NCBI GenBank assembly: GCA_000702025.1
Contig: JNKJ01000006.1
Coordinates: 1-64,000, forward strand
Origin: Blautia schinkii DSM 10518
Lineage (GTDB): Bacteria > Bacillota > Clostridia > Lachnospirales > Lachnospiraceae
Length of the DNA: 64,000 bases
Direction: 5' to 3'
Position numbers and translations under genes: made by a program. Positions 35,478-44,195 of this stretch are shown one piece after another. Every line of letters begins with the position of its first letter. Positions within the stretch are counted from its first letter, which is position 1. A model generated the notes under the pieces. The model was given only the letters and a program-made list of their open reading frames with translations, was not told the DNA's origin and searched no databases.

Positions 35478-35702
35478 GCGTGGAAAATCCAGTGTTTATG
35501 CGGTTTTGGGCAGTGCAAGGATAAATTTTTTGTTGAGGGTTTTTACTGTTCGTTGCTAAGAATCCCCAATTAAGAGTAAAGTGAGCAAATGGATTGATTA
35601 AATTTATATAAACACATAGTACGCAATTACGAAAGATGCTATAATAGTATATATCAAAGATGTATCAATGGGCGTTGAAAGAGCGATTGCGAGGTGTCAA
35701 GT

Positions 35703-36005
35703 ATGAGTAAAAAGATTTATACTCCAGAACAGATAAAAGATATTTTATATCCAGTATTTCGTGCTCATAATGTTCGAAGAGCGGTTTTATTTGGTTCCTA
35801 TGTGAAGGGAAAAGCGAAAGAAAATAGTGATGTAGATATCCTGGTAGATAGCGGTCTGCACGGTTTGGCCTTTTATGGTCTGTTAGAGGATGTTGTAACG
35901 TCGTTAGGCAAGGACGTTGATTTGTTAGACTTAGCAGAAATTGTTCCAGATTCTCAAGTAGATAAGGAGATTAAGAATAACGGGGTAGTTATTTATGGAA
36001 AGTAA
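35703..36005 (+). CDS. MntA-type nucleotidyltransferase (antitoxin)
   Basis: 100 residues from the ATG at 35703, after GAGGTG. The minimal nucleotidyltransferase motif is complete: GSYVKGKAKENSDVDILVD, with the third carboxylate in DVDLLDL. MntA-type proteins AMPylate and so silence the HepT RNase toxin. The next gene, overlapping by 11 bp, is a damaged hepT, so this antitoxin may have outlived its toxin. Confidence 0.88.
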   Translation: MSKKIYTPEQIKDILYPVFRAHNVRRAVLFGSYVKGKAKENSDVDILVDSGLHGLAFYGLLEDVVTSLGKDVDLLDLAEIVPDSQVDKEIKNNGVVIYGK

Positions 36006-36272
36006 AGATTTGCAGGTGTTAAATAAAATTTATGAGCATATTAAATCCATTTTAAATTATTGTTCGGACTGTTCGAATTTAAATGAGTTTAGATTAAATA
36101 ATATGCGTGTAGAGGCTTGTGTTTTTAATTTAATGCAAATTGGATATGCAGGGGTTGAAATGAAAATCGTTTGGGAGACGATTTCAGAAGATTACCTCAA
36201 TTAAAAGAGGAATTGGAAACGTATATCTATAATATAGACAACCCTAATTCCCGCTCTGAAAGCTGTTCCTAA
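35995..36272 (+). pseudogene. HepT toxin remnant (internal deletion and frameshift)
   Basis: The frame starts like HepT/DUF86 (IYEHIKSILNYC... VEACVFNLMQIG) but jumps straight to YAGVEMKIVWETISED, skipping about 40 residues that in the family hold the catalytic R-x(4-6)-H (RNxIVH) motif. After ISED a one-base loss shifts the frame to the TAA at 36202-36204; reading one frame over from 36192 restores LPQLKEELETYI. Two lesions, so it cannot be an active RNase. Short repeated codons at QIG/HG-YAG may have guided the deletion. Confidence 0.8.
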
Positions 36273-36296
36273 ATATTAGAAGTGAATATAAGTGTG

Positions 36297-36342
36297 AAAA
36301 TAGGCATCTGTGCAGTGTGAAGCTGTGAGATGCCTATTTTTA
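36297..36342 (+). terminator. Terminator after the mntA/hepT remnant
   Basis: AAATAGGCATCT (from 36298) pairs with AGATGCCTATTT (36328-36339), then more T residues. The rest of the gap to 36670 holds an operator, a promoter and a long leader. Confidence 0.85.
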
Positions 36343-36373
36343 TGTTTATGTGAAAAGTGGCAAAACGCAGCGT

Positions 36374-36389
36374 TTGAAATGTGTTTCAA
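36374..36389. promoter_or_regulatory. RpiR-type operator upstream of the sugar locus
   Basis: TTGAAATGTGTTTCAA: TTGAAA and TTTCAA around 4 nt. The same TGAAA-N4-TTTCA pattern lies beside the RpiR gene at 44113-44126, so both are probably its binding sites. Confidence 0.65.
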
Positions 36390-36438
36390 TTTTCGCAAAA
36401 ACGGTGAGAATTACACACAAATTGCCAAAAATTAGACA

Positions 36439-36467
36439 TTGAAATGCGATAAGTTGTGCAGTATCAT
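36439..36467 (+). promoter_or_regulatory. Promoter of the 36.7-kb sugar locus
   Basis: TTGAAA (36439-36444), 17-bp spacer, TATCAT (36462-36467). The operator lies 50 bp upstream, more like an activator site than a block. Confidence 0.6.
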
Positions 36468-36669
36468 AAAAACATGATAATAAATACAGAAAATATTGTG
36501 CATTTTGACATGATGGCGAGGACTTTTATTGTGAAAGGTGCGCGGACGGAGATAAGGAGGGATGAGAAAAAGAACTGTAGTACCAGATTTGAGTGTCAGT
36601 TATGATTCGGAATTACCAACTTATAAGACTTAATAAGAAAAAACATGTAAAGGATGAAAGGAGAAGTTT

Positions 36670-37929
36670 ATGAAGAAAACATTGAGTATTTTATTAGCAG
36701 CAACTTTAGTCTGTTCCGCATTGCCGGCGACAGTCATGGCAGAGGGAGAGGAAAAGGTTACACTTGAGTTTGCCCAATGGTGGGAGAACGAGCTTCCTGA
36801 GGGAAAGATGGCTGAAATTATTGCAAATTTTGAAGAGCAGCATCCCAATATTGAAATTAAGCTCGTAACAAATCCTTATTCCAGTACCCATGACGCTCTG
36901 GTAGCGGGTGCTGCAACTGGAACTATGTCAGATGTGTGTGGTGTGGACGGAACCTGGATTTATGATTTATCTAAGATGAATGCTCTTCTTGATATTGATA
37001 CATATGTGGAAAAAGAGGATAAGTTTACAGCGGATGATGTTTCCTGTGTAAAAGTTGGCGGAACTACCTATATGATTCCGGTTGTTGTGTATTCTTATCA
37101 TATGTATGCAAATATGACACTTTTAAAGGAGCATGGAATTACAGAGCTTCCCACAACCTTTGATGAGTTCCTGGCAGACTGTGAAGAGGTTAATGACCCT
37201 GACAATAATGTTTATGGCTGGATTACAGCTCTTTCAGAGGCATATCCGTCCTCCTCGCAGGACCAGTTTATGAGCTGGGTATGGGCTAATCAAGGTTCAA
37301 TGATTGGTGATGACGGCAGTGCGGTATTTGCAGACGACCAGGCTGTAGCAGATACGCTTGAATTCTTTAAGAAATGTTATGACGCAGGTGTTGTGAACCC
37401 TGGTATCTTCTCAATGACATCCTCGGACATGCAGGATACCTTTGCAAACGGATATGCGGCATTCATGCTTACAACCTGTTCAACAATCAACACACTCCGT
37501 GCATCCAACCCAGATTTGGAATTTACAATGGGTGCTGTTCCTGTTAAGGACGGCTTAGAGGGAGAAAGCGGAGTTATGTATGCTCCCTGGGGGCTTGGGA
37601 TTGCAGCGAATACGGAACATCCGGATGAAGCTTGGGAGTTTGTTTCTTACCTTTTAAGCCCGGAAGTAAATACGGAGTTTGCAGGCTATGCGAATGCTTT
37701 CCCGGGAAATACAAAATCAGAAGTGGTTTCCGAGGATGAAGCTTTTGCAAATGCATATAAAATTGTTCAGGATAATTATCTGACAAACCAGATGCAGGGA
37801 CTGCCATCAGCAGAAGAGCTGATGAAAAACCTTACAATACAGTCTCAGCTTGCCATTACGGGTGACCAGGAAATAACGGAGTCTCTTACAAATGCGCAGG
37901 ATTACTGGAACAGTATCATTAAAGAATGA
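36670..37929 (+). CDS. ABC sugar-binding protein (CUT1 type)
   Basis: 419 residues of the SBP_bac_1 fold (VTLEFAQWWENELPEGKMAEIIANFEEQHPNI; FMLTTCSTINTLRAS; APWGLGIAANTEHPDEAWEFVSYL). The signal peptide ends ALPATVMA-EGEE; a Cys occurs at LVCSALP but the preceding residues do not make a lipobox. AAAGGAGAAG precedes the ATG. Two CUT1 permease genes follow but no ATPase gene, so a shared MsmK/UgpC-type ATPase from elsewhere would be needed, as is common for this class. Confidence 0.92.
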   Translation: MKKTLSILLAATLVCSALPATVMAEGEEKVTLEFAQWWENELPEGKMAEIIANFEEQHPNIEIKLVTNPYSSTHDALVAGAATGTMSDVCGVDGTWIYDLSKMNALLDIDTYVEKEDKFTADDVSCVKVGGTTYMIPVVVYSYHMYANMTLLKEHGITELPTTFDEFLADCEEVNDPDNNVYGWITALSEAYPSSSQDQFMSWVWANQGSMIGDDGSAVFADDQAVADTLEFFKKCYDAGVVNPGIFSMTSSDMQDTFANGYAAFMLTTCSTINTLRASNPDLEFTMGAVPVKDGLEGESGVMYAPWGLGIAANTEHPDEAWEFVSYLLSPEVNTEFAGYANAFPGNTKSEVVSEDEAFANAYKIVQDNYLTNQMQGLPSAEELMKNLTIQSQLAITGDQEITESLTNAQDYWNSIIKE

Positions 37930-37972
37930 TCATATAAGAATGACCATATAAGGTACTGCTGGTTGCATTTAT

Positions 37973-38016
37973 CCGGCAGGCGGATGCCAGGCAATTATGC
38001 CTGACATCCGCGCCGG
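37973..38016 (+). promoter_or_regulatory. Strong intercistronic hairpin after the binding-protein gene
   Basis: CCGGC...GGATG (37973 onward) pairs with CATCC...GCCGG (to 38016), with CAGGCA/TGCCTG inside. No T-run. Likely protects the binding-protein mRNA. A 15-nt near-repeat (GAATGATCATATAAG, GAATGACCATATAAG) lies just before, at about 37924-37952. Confidence 0.7.
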
Positions 38017-38079
38017 TAATTACCTCGCGCGGTTCGATTATTTGCTGACGTGTACAAAATGAATCAAGAAAGGGAAAAT

Positions 38080-38934
38080 ATGAAAAGGAGAAAAATAACA
38101 CCATATCTCTATCTGCTCCCGATTATTTTAGTTTTCTGTGTACTGCTTGTTTATCCGATTTCTCAGGTAATCAGTTTTTCAGTTAAGGATAATGTCATTG
38201 TCAATCCTACGCCGCATTTTGTAGGGCTTGATAATTTTATCAATATATTCAAGTCAGATAAATTTTGGAAGGCCCTGGGAAATTCTCTGGAATTCTCAAT
38301 CGTGTCGCTTATTTTTCATATCATACTCGGTATTGTCTTTGCGTTGATGTTGAACTCAAATCTGCTGAATTCCAGATTCAGGGGAGTTGTCAGAGCCTTG
38401 TATATCGTACCGTGGACCTTCACGGTGTCTATCGTCGCTATTTTGTGGCGTTTGATGCTGAATAACAGCGGTATTATCAATACAATTTTTGGCCTGGGGA
38501 TTGATTGGTTTGGCAGCAGAGAGCTGGCGGCAAAAGCTGTAATTTTCGTCAATATCTGGTGTTCTTATCCGTTTTATATGATCAGTATTCTTGCCGCACT
38601 GCAGGGTATTTCCACAGTATATTATGAGGCGGCAAGCATTGACGGAGCTAATGCTGTTCAGAAATTTTTCAGTATTACACTGCCTCATTTAAGACCAGTG
38701 ATGATAAGTCTGATGCTGCTCGATTTTGTGTGGTCCATGCAGCAGCTTTCTTTGACCTATATCACTACCGGAGGCGGTCCGATCGGCTCTTCGGAAACGG
38801 TGGGAACGTATACATATAATCTGGCGTTTAAGAACTATCAGTTCTCAATGGCGTCTGCCAGCGCTGTGATCATGATGCTGTTATGCTTGTTTATAGCTGT
38901 CTTTTATGTAAGGAGGCAGACGAGACTGGATTAG
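38080..38934 (+). CDS. CUT1 ABC sugar permease (MsmF/UgpA-like)
   Basis: 284 residues from the ATG at 38080, preceded by GAAAGGG; in-frame starts at 38050 (GTG) and 38059 have no ribosome site. Six membrane segments and the binding-protein-dependent permease loop EAASIDGANAVQKFFSITLPHLRP. Forms the membrane channel with the next gene. Confidence 0.92.
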   Translation: MKRRKITPYLYLLPIILVFCVLLVYPISQVISFSVKDNVIVNPTPHFVGLDNFINIFKSDKFWKALGNSLEFSIVSLIFHIILGIVFALMLNSNLLNSRFRGVVRALYIVPWTFTVSIVAILWRLMLNNSGIINTIFGLGIDWFGSRELAAKAVIFVNIWCSYPFYMISILAALQGISTVYYEAASIDGANAVQKFFSITLPHLRPVMISLMLLDFVWSMQQLSLTYITTGGGPIGSSETVGTYTYNLAFKNYQFSMASASAVIMMLLCLFIAVFYVRRQTRLD

Positions 38935-38952
38935 AGCTGGGAAAGGAGAAAT

Positions 38953-39792
38953 ATGAAGAAATCAACGAAAATGCGCCTTACCAAAATTTTAATGGAATTA
39001 GGCCTGCTTGTGGGGCTTGTCTATGCTTTGTTTCCGGTCGTATGGATGATCAGCTGTGCCTTTAAGTCCAACACAGAGGTATTTACAGTGCCTCAGAGGA
39101 TCATTCCCCGCAATATTACCTTTGAGGCATTCACAAGTGTACTCACTGATACCACAAAGCTGCGGTATTTTCTCAACAGCTATGTGATTGCGCTGACTAC
39201 CACTGCCATTACTTTATTTGTGGCTATCCTCGCTGCATATGCATTGAGCCGCTATGATTTTAAGGCGAAAAAACCGCTGAATGCTTTTATTATCATTACG
39301 CAGGCAGTTCCGCCGATTACATTGCTGATTCCATATTTCGGGATGCTGGTGCTGTTCGGCTTGTATGATTCTTATTGGGCCTTGATTGTTACCTATCTGG
39401 TATTCACCCTGCCATATGCAACCATAATGATTACGGGATATATTAATACCCTGCCAAAGGATTTGGATGAGGCTGTGGCGATTGACGGCGGCTCCACCTG
39501 GTGTGTGTTGTGGAGGGTACTTGTACCGATAGCCAAGCCGGGACTTGTGGCGACAGCGATTTATACGTTTCTTCAGTGCTGGAATGAATATTTATTCGCC
39601 TTGTGTCTGACAAAGTCAGGGGAAATGCGGACGGTTCCGATTGGCATCCAGCTATTGATGGGGCAGATTACCTATAGTTGGAATGAAATGATGGCCATGA
39701 GTATTTTGGGGTCCATTCCAATCATTATTCTGTTCGTTTTTGCCCAGAATTATTTTATTGCAGGCTTGTCGGCAGGAGCCATAAAGAGCTGA
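38953..39792 (+). CDS. CUT1 ABC sugar permease (MsmG/UgpE-like)
   Basis: 279 residues, six membrane segments, and the coupling loop DEAVAIDGGSTWCVLWRVLVPIAKPG. The start follows GAAAGGAG. Second half of the heteromeric channel. No ATPase gene follows. Confidence 0.92.
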   Translation: MKKSTKMRLTKILMELGLLVGLVYALFPVVWMISCAFKSNTEVFTVPQRIIPRNITFEAFTSVLTDTTKLRYFLNSYVIALTTTAITLFVAILAAYALSRYDFKAKKPLNAFIIITQAVPPITLLIPYFGMLVLFGLYDSYWALIVTYLVFTLPYATIMITGYINTLPKDLDEAVAIDGGSTWCVLWRVLVPIAKPGLVATAIYTFLQCWNEYLFALCLTKSGEMRTVPIGIQLLMGQITYSWNEMMAMSILGSIPIIILFVFAQNYFIAGLSAGAIKS

Positions 39793-39827
39793 TAATTAAA
39801 GTCCAGCAGGGTCAAGGAGCCATGGAA

Positions 39828-39918
39828 GAAGCATAAAGCCAGAGTATAAAGCTAGAATATAAGGTCAGAGTATAAAACTAGAGTATAAAACTAGTGTATA
39901 CAAGTAGATCATACAAGG
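39828..39918 (+). repeat. 13-nt degenerate tandem repeat, seven units
   Basis: Seven consecutive 13-nt units, consensus AGAGTATAAAACT, fill 39828-39918 exactly (91 nt) and end at the ribosome site GGGAGGTGG of the URO-D-like gene. Two central units are identical. No spacers and no secondary structure. Confidence 0.8.
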
Positions 39919-39931
39919 GAGGTGGAACGGA

Positions 39932-40969
39932 ATGTGGTTCTGTGAGAGAATTCATGATTTAAAAATTGAGGAATTGGTCATCAATTTTCTTCCTTCGTGG
40001 TGGTATAAAAATCATGGAATTGAATACGGCAGGAAGATGTATTTTGATCCGGATTATCGCTTACAAATGTATTTAAATATGGAGGAAATTTATTATAAGC
40101 GTTTTGGAAAGGATACAGGAACAGGATGCTCAAACCCGAAGCCTACAGTGATTCAGCCGGACTTTGATAATACCTTTTATCAGTGTATGCTGGGACTGGA
40201 GGTGCAGTATCCTGTGGATCAATATCCCATGGGCATCGGAGCTTTAACGGAGGAGCAGATTGTGGGACTTGAGGTTCCGGAGAATTTATGGGAGGTTTAT
40301 CCTTACACAGAGGTATATAGCCAGGTAGAATATATGAACCGTAAGCTTGGGCTGAGTGTACCGCCTATGATGAAAACGAGAGGGATTTTGAATGAGGCAA
40401 TTCAAATCTGTTCTACAGATTTCTATGGTTATCTGCTGGATGAGGATTATGAAGAGGAGAGAACAAAAGTCATGGAATTTGTTTCGGGTGTCATACGCCA
40501 GCAGATATTTAGAAACTGTGAGCTGAACCCGGATTTTATGCATATTATGATGAATTGTACATGCGCGGTGGCTGGAGCACCAGCGTATAAGAGAGAGGTT
40601 TTTCAGTATGATAGAGGATTATATGATTACTGCCTGAACCAGGGAAGAAAAATCGGACTACATCACTGTGGGAAGTTTGATAATTTTGTAAATATTTACG
40701 GGGAAATGGACCGGCTTCAATATATCGAGATTGGGCATGAAAGCTCAATACGTCCGGTGCTTGATCAATTTAAAAATGCGCATATTCAATATATTATGAG
40801 CACAAATCTGCTTAGCTTTGGAACGGCGGCTCAAATAAGACAAAAGGTCGGAGAAATATTGGAGGAAACGAAGGGTGACTGGGGGCGGTTCTCCATACAG
40901 GCGCCGGATATGGACGCAAGTATACCGGATGAGAATGTCTTTGCGCTGATTGATTCTTTGAAATTATGA
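39932..40969 (+). CDS. URO-D-like superfamily protein in a sugar operon
   Basis: 345 residues. The C-terminal half matches the uroporphyrinogen decarboxylase/methyltransferase fold: GLHHCGKFDNFVNIYGEMDRLQYIEIG with a possible H-x-C metal motif, and HIQYIMSTNLLSFGTAAQIRQKVGEILEE. The N-terminal half is less familiar. No corrinoid protein is encoded beside it. It could demethylate an imported methylated sugar using the corrinoid protein at 4.3 kb, or have another lyase-like role; both are speculation. GGGAGGTGG precedes the ATG. Confidence 0.65.
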   Translation: MWFCERIHDLKIEELVINFLPSWWYKNHGIEYGRKMYFDPDYRLQMYLNMEEIYYKRFGKDTGTGCSNPKPTVIQPDFDNTFYQCMLGLEVQYPVDQYPMGIGALTEEQIVGLEVPENLWEVYPYTEVYSQVEYMNRKLGLSVPPMMKTRGILNEAIQICSTDFYGYLLDEDYEEERTKVMEFVSGVIRQQIFRNCELNPDFMHIMMNCTCAVAGAPAYKREVFQYDRGLYDYCLNQGRKIGLHHCGKFDNFVNIYGEMDRLQYIEIGHESSIRPVLDQFKNAHIQYIMSTNLLSFGTAAQIRQKVGEILEETKGDWGRFSIQAPDMDASIPDENVFALIDSLKL

Positions 40970-40985
40970 AGAAGGGCTGGATTAT

Positions 40986-42197
40986 ATGGGGGAAAAAATT
41001 GCAATGGGCTTTCACGCCACGGTGGATTATGAGCTTGAGTGGGATGCGGAAAAGTTTATCAACTTAGTCAGTGATCACCAAATCAAAGCTAATGAGCTTA
41101 ACGCAGATATTCAGCCGGACAGTGAAAGAAATATGCTGAGGATTGCGTTAGTTCATATGAAAGAGGGAAGCGGCGCGGAATTCACACCGGAGACGAATGA
41201 ACTGTGTGTAAACTTTGCAAAGCATTTTGTCTATCGTCAGACATTGGGAGGGACAGCCTTGCGGGCCGCACTTGCCATCGGCAGACTAGGATACGGAACC
41301 GAGCTTTCTATATGCTGCTTTAACAGATTGGTGAGACAAGGGATTCCTTTCAATGTCCACTATTTTTCCAATATCGGACAGGGACGGGAGGAGATATATC
41401 CGCATGTGGTACTGACTTATCCTTCCGGTGCGAGGATTAAGGCAAACGATATTGATTTTGTAACGCCCAGAGAAAACAGGATTTTGTTTTCGAATGATGA
41501 GGAAGCAAAAGCGATGGCGGTTTCGCAGGAGTTTCTGCCGCGCATGAGGGATGCAAAGGTATTTCTATTAGGATGCTTCAGTGAGGTTCTTGATTTTCAT
41601 GTTCTGAAGCAGCGGATGGCAGAGACTAGGGAACTCCTTAACAAGAGGAATCCTGATACTCTTCTGGTTATGGAAGATGGCTGCTATATACAAAAGAGTT
41701 TCAGGAACTATGTACATAAAGAGTTGATGAAATGTAAACCAGACATACTGAGCATGAACGAGGATGAACTCCAGGAGTATGTGGGAAAAAGATTTGATAT
41801 TTTAGATGCCGATCTGGTGCTGGATGCATTAGAGCAATGTCAAACAAGAATCGGAGTTCCTTTGCTGGTCGTCCATAGCTCAAAATGGGCTTTAGCCTAT
41901 GGTACTGATGCCGGAAAGGTAAAGCAGGCGTTGGAGACAGGAATCTGTGTTTCGTCTATGCACTTTTGTTATGGAAATGCTTGCGACAGAGAAGAACTTC
42001 GGAGGGTTTCTGCTATGGATGTAAAACGTGAAGGAGAAGCTTTCTGTAAGAAAATAAAAGAACTGGCCGGCACAAGGGTTTGCGCTGTTTTGACAAAGGA
42101 TTTAAGCGGAGTACGTAATCCCACCGTAGTCGGGCTCGGGGACTGTTTTGCAGCGGGTTTGGTGCTTGGATTGACGGAGTTGGTTTTAGATTTGTAG
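40986..42197 (+). CDS. ADP-dependent PFK/glucokinase-like sugar kinase 1
   Basis: 403 residues with the ribokinase-like GxGD motif NPTVVGLGDCFAAGL at the end, an NxxE-like SMNEDEL around residue 255 and a sugar-binding GGTALRAALAIGRLG. The order and spacing recall the ADP-dependent phosphofructokinase/glucokinase family (ADP_PFK_GK), rare in bacteria. It is a paralogue of the kinase at 44196, sharing YPSGARIKANDIDF...PRENR. It is followed by a class II aldolase, so it probably phosphorylates a ketose phosphate or ketose to the aldolase substrate. Confidence 0.7.
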   Translation: MGEKIAMGFHATVDYELEWDAEKFINLVSDHQIKANELNADIQPDSERNMLRIALVHMKEGSGAEFTPETNELCVNFAKHFVYRQTLGGTALRAALAIGRLGYGTELSICCFNRLVRQGIPFNVHYFSNIGQGREEIYPHVVLTYPSGARIKANDIDFVTPRENRILFSNDEEAKAMAVSQEFLPRMRDAKVFLLGCFSEVLDFHVLKQRMAETRELLNKRNPDTLLVMEDGCYIQKSFRNYVHKELMKCKPDILSMNEDELQEYVGKRFDILDADLVLDALEQCQTRIGVPLLVVHSSKWALAYGTDAGKVKQALETGICVSSMHFCYGNACDREELRRVSAMDVKREGEAFCKKIKELAGTRVCAVLTKDLSGVRNPTVVGLGDCFAAGLVLGLTELVLDL

Positions 42198-42249
42198 AGA
42201 AAAGTTTAAGTTTAGGTAAAAGAGATCAGATGCAAAAAGGAGAATAAAT

Positions 42250-43224
42250 ATGTTGTATAACATGAAAGAGATACTGGCGGCTGCAGATCAAAATGGTTTT
42301 GCTGTTCCGGCTTTTAACATCAGCAATTACGCAATGTTTAACGGAATTATGGATATATCGGAGAAAATGAACGCACCTGTGATTATTGAGATTCATCCAA
42401 ATGAACTAAAGCACATAGGTACGGATGTGATTGCGGCCTTTAAGTTAAGGGCATCTCAATCAAAGGCTCCTGTGTGTATTCACCTGGACCATGGTGCTTC
42501 CTTTGAAAACGTGATAGCGGCGATCAGAGCGGGATTTACTTCTGTTATGATTGACGCATCTGCCCTGCCATATGACGAAAACGTAGCATTGACCAGAAAA
42601 GTGGTTGAGGCTGCACACGCGGCGGTTACGTATACAACTGTGGAGGACGTTTCCGATTGCCGTATGTGTGCAGATCTAGAGGACAGGAAAAAATGGCATT
42701 ATGCGCCGTCCTTTTTTGCAGGAGATGTTTCGGTTGAAGGAGAGCTGGGAAATGTAGGAAGTATAGATGAAATCACTGGTAAGGTTACAGAGGGAATGCA
42801 TTTTACAGAGCCGGAAGAAGCGGTAAGCTTTATCAAAGAAACAGGTGTTGACTGTCTGGCAATCGGAATCGGGACCAGTCATGGCCTTTATCCCAAGGGA
42901 TTTGTCCCGCATATTCAGATTGACCGCCTGAAAGCAATCCGTAAGGCGATTAAGAATGCCGGCCTTGATACAAAGCTGGTCCTTCACGGCGGCTCAGGTA
43001 ATCCAAACGAAGAGCTTACACAGGCAGCAAAGAACGGAATATCAAAAATAAATATTTCCAGCGATATTAAAAAAGCATACTACAGCAAAATGAAAGAGGT
43101 TCTTGAAAATGATAAGCTTCGGGAACCAAATGAAATAGAGCCTTTGTGCATTCGTGCAATGCAGGAGGTCGCTGCGGACAGAATCAGATGGTTTGGTGCT
43201 GACAATACACTTGGGTATTATTGA
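42250..43224 (+). CDS. Class II fructose/tagatose-bisphosphate aldolase-like protein 1
   Basis: 324 residues. Class II aldolase motifs: AVPAFNISN, CIHLDHGASFENV with zinc ligand His, GELGNVGS, IGIGTSHGLY, VLHGGSGNPNE, INISSDIKKA. The family is usually about 285 residues; here some 32 extra residues (starting VTYTTVEDVSDC) sit between the AAHA helix and GELG, near the active site, and bring two cysteines. Probably cleaves a phosphorylated ketose into two three-carbon units; the exact substrate is unknown. AAAAGGAG precedes the ATG. Confidence 0.82.
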   Translation: MLYNMKEILAAADQNGFAVPAFNISNYAMFNGIMDISEKMNAPVIIEIHPNELKHIGTDVIAAFKLRASQSKAPVCIHLDHGASFENVIAAIRAGFTSVMIDASALPYDENVALTRKVVEAAHAAVTYTTVEDVSDCRMCADLEDRKKWHYAPSFFAGDVSVEGELGNVGSIDEITGKVTEGMHFTEPEEAVSFIKETGVDCLAIGIGTSHGLYPKGFVPHIQIDRLKAIRKAIKNAGLDTKLVLHGGSGNPNEELTQAAKNGISKINISSDIKKAYYSKMKEVLENDKLREPNEIEPLCIRAMQEVAADRIRWFGADNTLGYY

Positions 43225-44066
43225 TGTCTGCCGTTAGGATACGATGGAAGCTTAGTCTGATTATGCTTTAACGCCTCAAGGGTGTCCTGATAATTGGTAA
43301 TATAGGTTTCCGAGTCCATGTCAACAAGACGGGTAAAGAGGAGGTCTATGATCAGGAGAATCGGAAACTGAGGAGATATAAACATCCCTGTGTTCATTTG
43401 CGGCAGAGACGCGGCATACAGGACCACATCAAACTTATAATTCTTAGAATGCCGCGATGTGATGAATATTGTTTTGGCTCCATTATTATGCGCGTTTTTC
43501 AATCCAAGCAGGGTGTTTTTCGTCGTTCCGCTTAAGGAAATACCGATTACAAGGGTTCCAGGCTCTACAATAGCGGAATTAGTGAGCATCATGAAATCAT
43601 TTGTATACACTTCAACCGGCAGGCCGAGACGCTTAAAACGTATCATAAATTCCCCTGCTGCATAACCAGACAGACCATCGCCGTAAATCATAATGCGTTT
43701 ACTGTTGCGTATAAGGCTGATTGCTTTTTCCAGGGCACGATTGTCGATGTTTTTTGGGGCTTCAGTTAGTATGAATGCATAGTCTTCATATACTTTGCGG
43801 TCAGAAGAGTTTAAGGTATCGGATTGGCTCCGTTCTGCGGAATCTATTTTATATTGGTAAATAAATTCGCGGAAACCATCAAAGCCAAGCTTCTGGGCAA
43901 AGCGGGAAAGGGAGGCCTTGGAAACAAAGAGCGATGCGGTGATTTCTGCGGGATTGATTTCTTCAGGCGGGGTGGTATTCAAAAAATAGTCAGCAATAAT
44001 CCGTTCAACACTTGTCATAGTTGCGTATTTTGAGCGTATTTGAGCAAATAATGAACTGTTTACCAT
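43218..44066 (-). CDS. MurR/RpiR-family regulator
   Basis: 282 residues from the ATG at 44066, which follows AAGGAGGGG; the longer frame to 44120 is rejected. N-terminal RpiR helix-turn-helix (SVERIIADYFL... ITASLFVSKASLSRFAQKLGF) and a C-terminal SIS sugar-phosphate domain (KRIMIYGDGLSGYAAGEFMIRF; LVIGISLSGTTKNTLLGL). It lies between the two kinase/aldolase pairs, facing left, and overlaps the end of aldolase 1 by 7 bp. It probably senses a phosphorylated intermediate of this pathway. Confidence 0.9.
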   Translation of the reverse strand: MVNSSLFAQIRSKYATMTSVERIIADYFLNTTPPEEINPAEITASLFVSKASLSRFAQKLGFDGFREFIYQYKIDSAERSQSDTLNSSDRKVYEDYAFILTEAPKNIDNRALEKAISLIRNSKRIMIYGDGLSGYAAGEFMIRFKRLGLPVEVYTNDFMMLTNSAIVEPGTLVIGISLSGTTKNTLLGLKNAHNNGAKTIFITSRHSKNYKFDVVLYAASLPQMNTGMFISPQFPILLIIDLLFTRLVDMDSETYITNYQDTLEALKHNQTKLPSYPNGRHQ

Positions 44067-44112
44067 AATATTCCCCTCCTTAAGTCTGATATTTGCAAGA
44101 AATATTTTATCA

Positions 44113-44126
44113 TGAAACAAATTTCA
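44113..44126. promoter_or_regulatory. RpiR-type operator between rpiR and kinase 2
   Basis: TGAAACAAATTTCA: TGAAA and TTTCA arms around 4 nt, in the divergent promoter region of the RpiR gene and the second kinase gene. Matches the site at 36374-36389. Confidence 0.65.
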
Positions 44127-44195
44127 GCGCAATACTAATGAACGAATTGAAAAACCCATAATTTTCAGAAGGTTAAGAGGAAACGGGAGGGCTGT

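Noticed and set aside
36562-36633. 23-codon leader ORF before the 36.7-kb binding-protein gene
   Set aside because: AAGGAGGG touches the ATG with only about one base of spacing, and nothing in the peptide suggests an attenuator.
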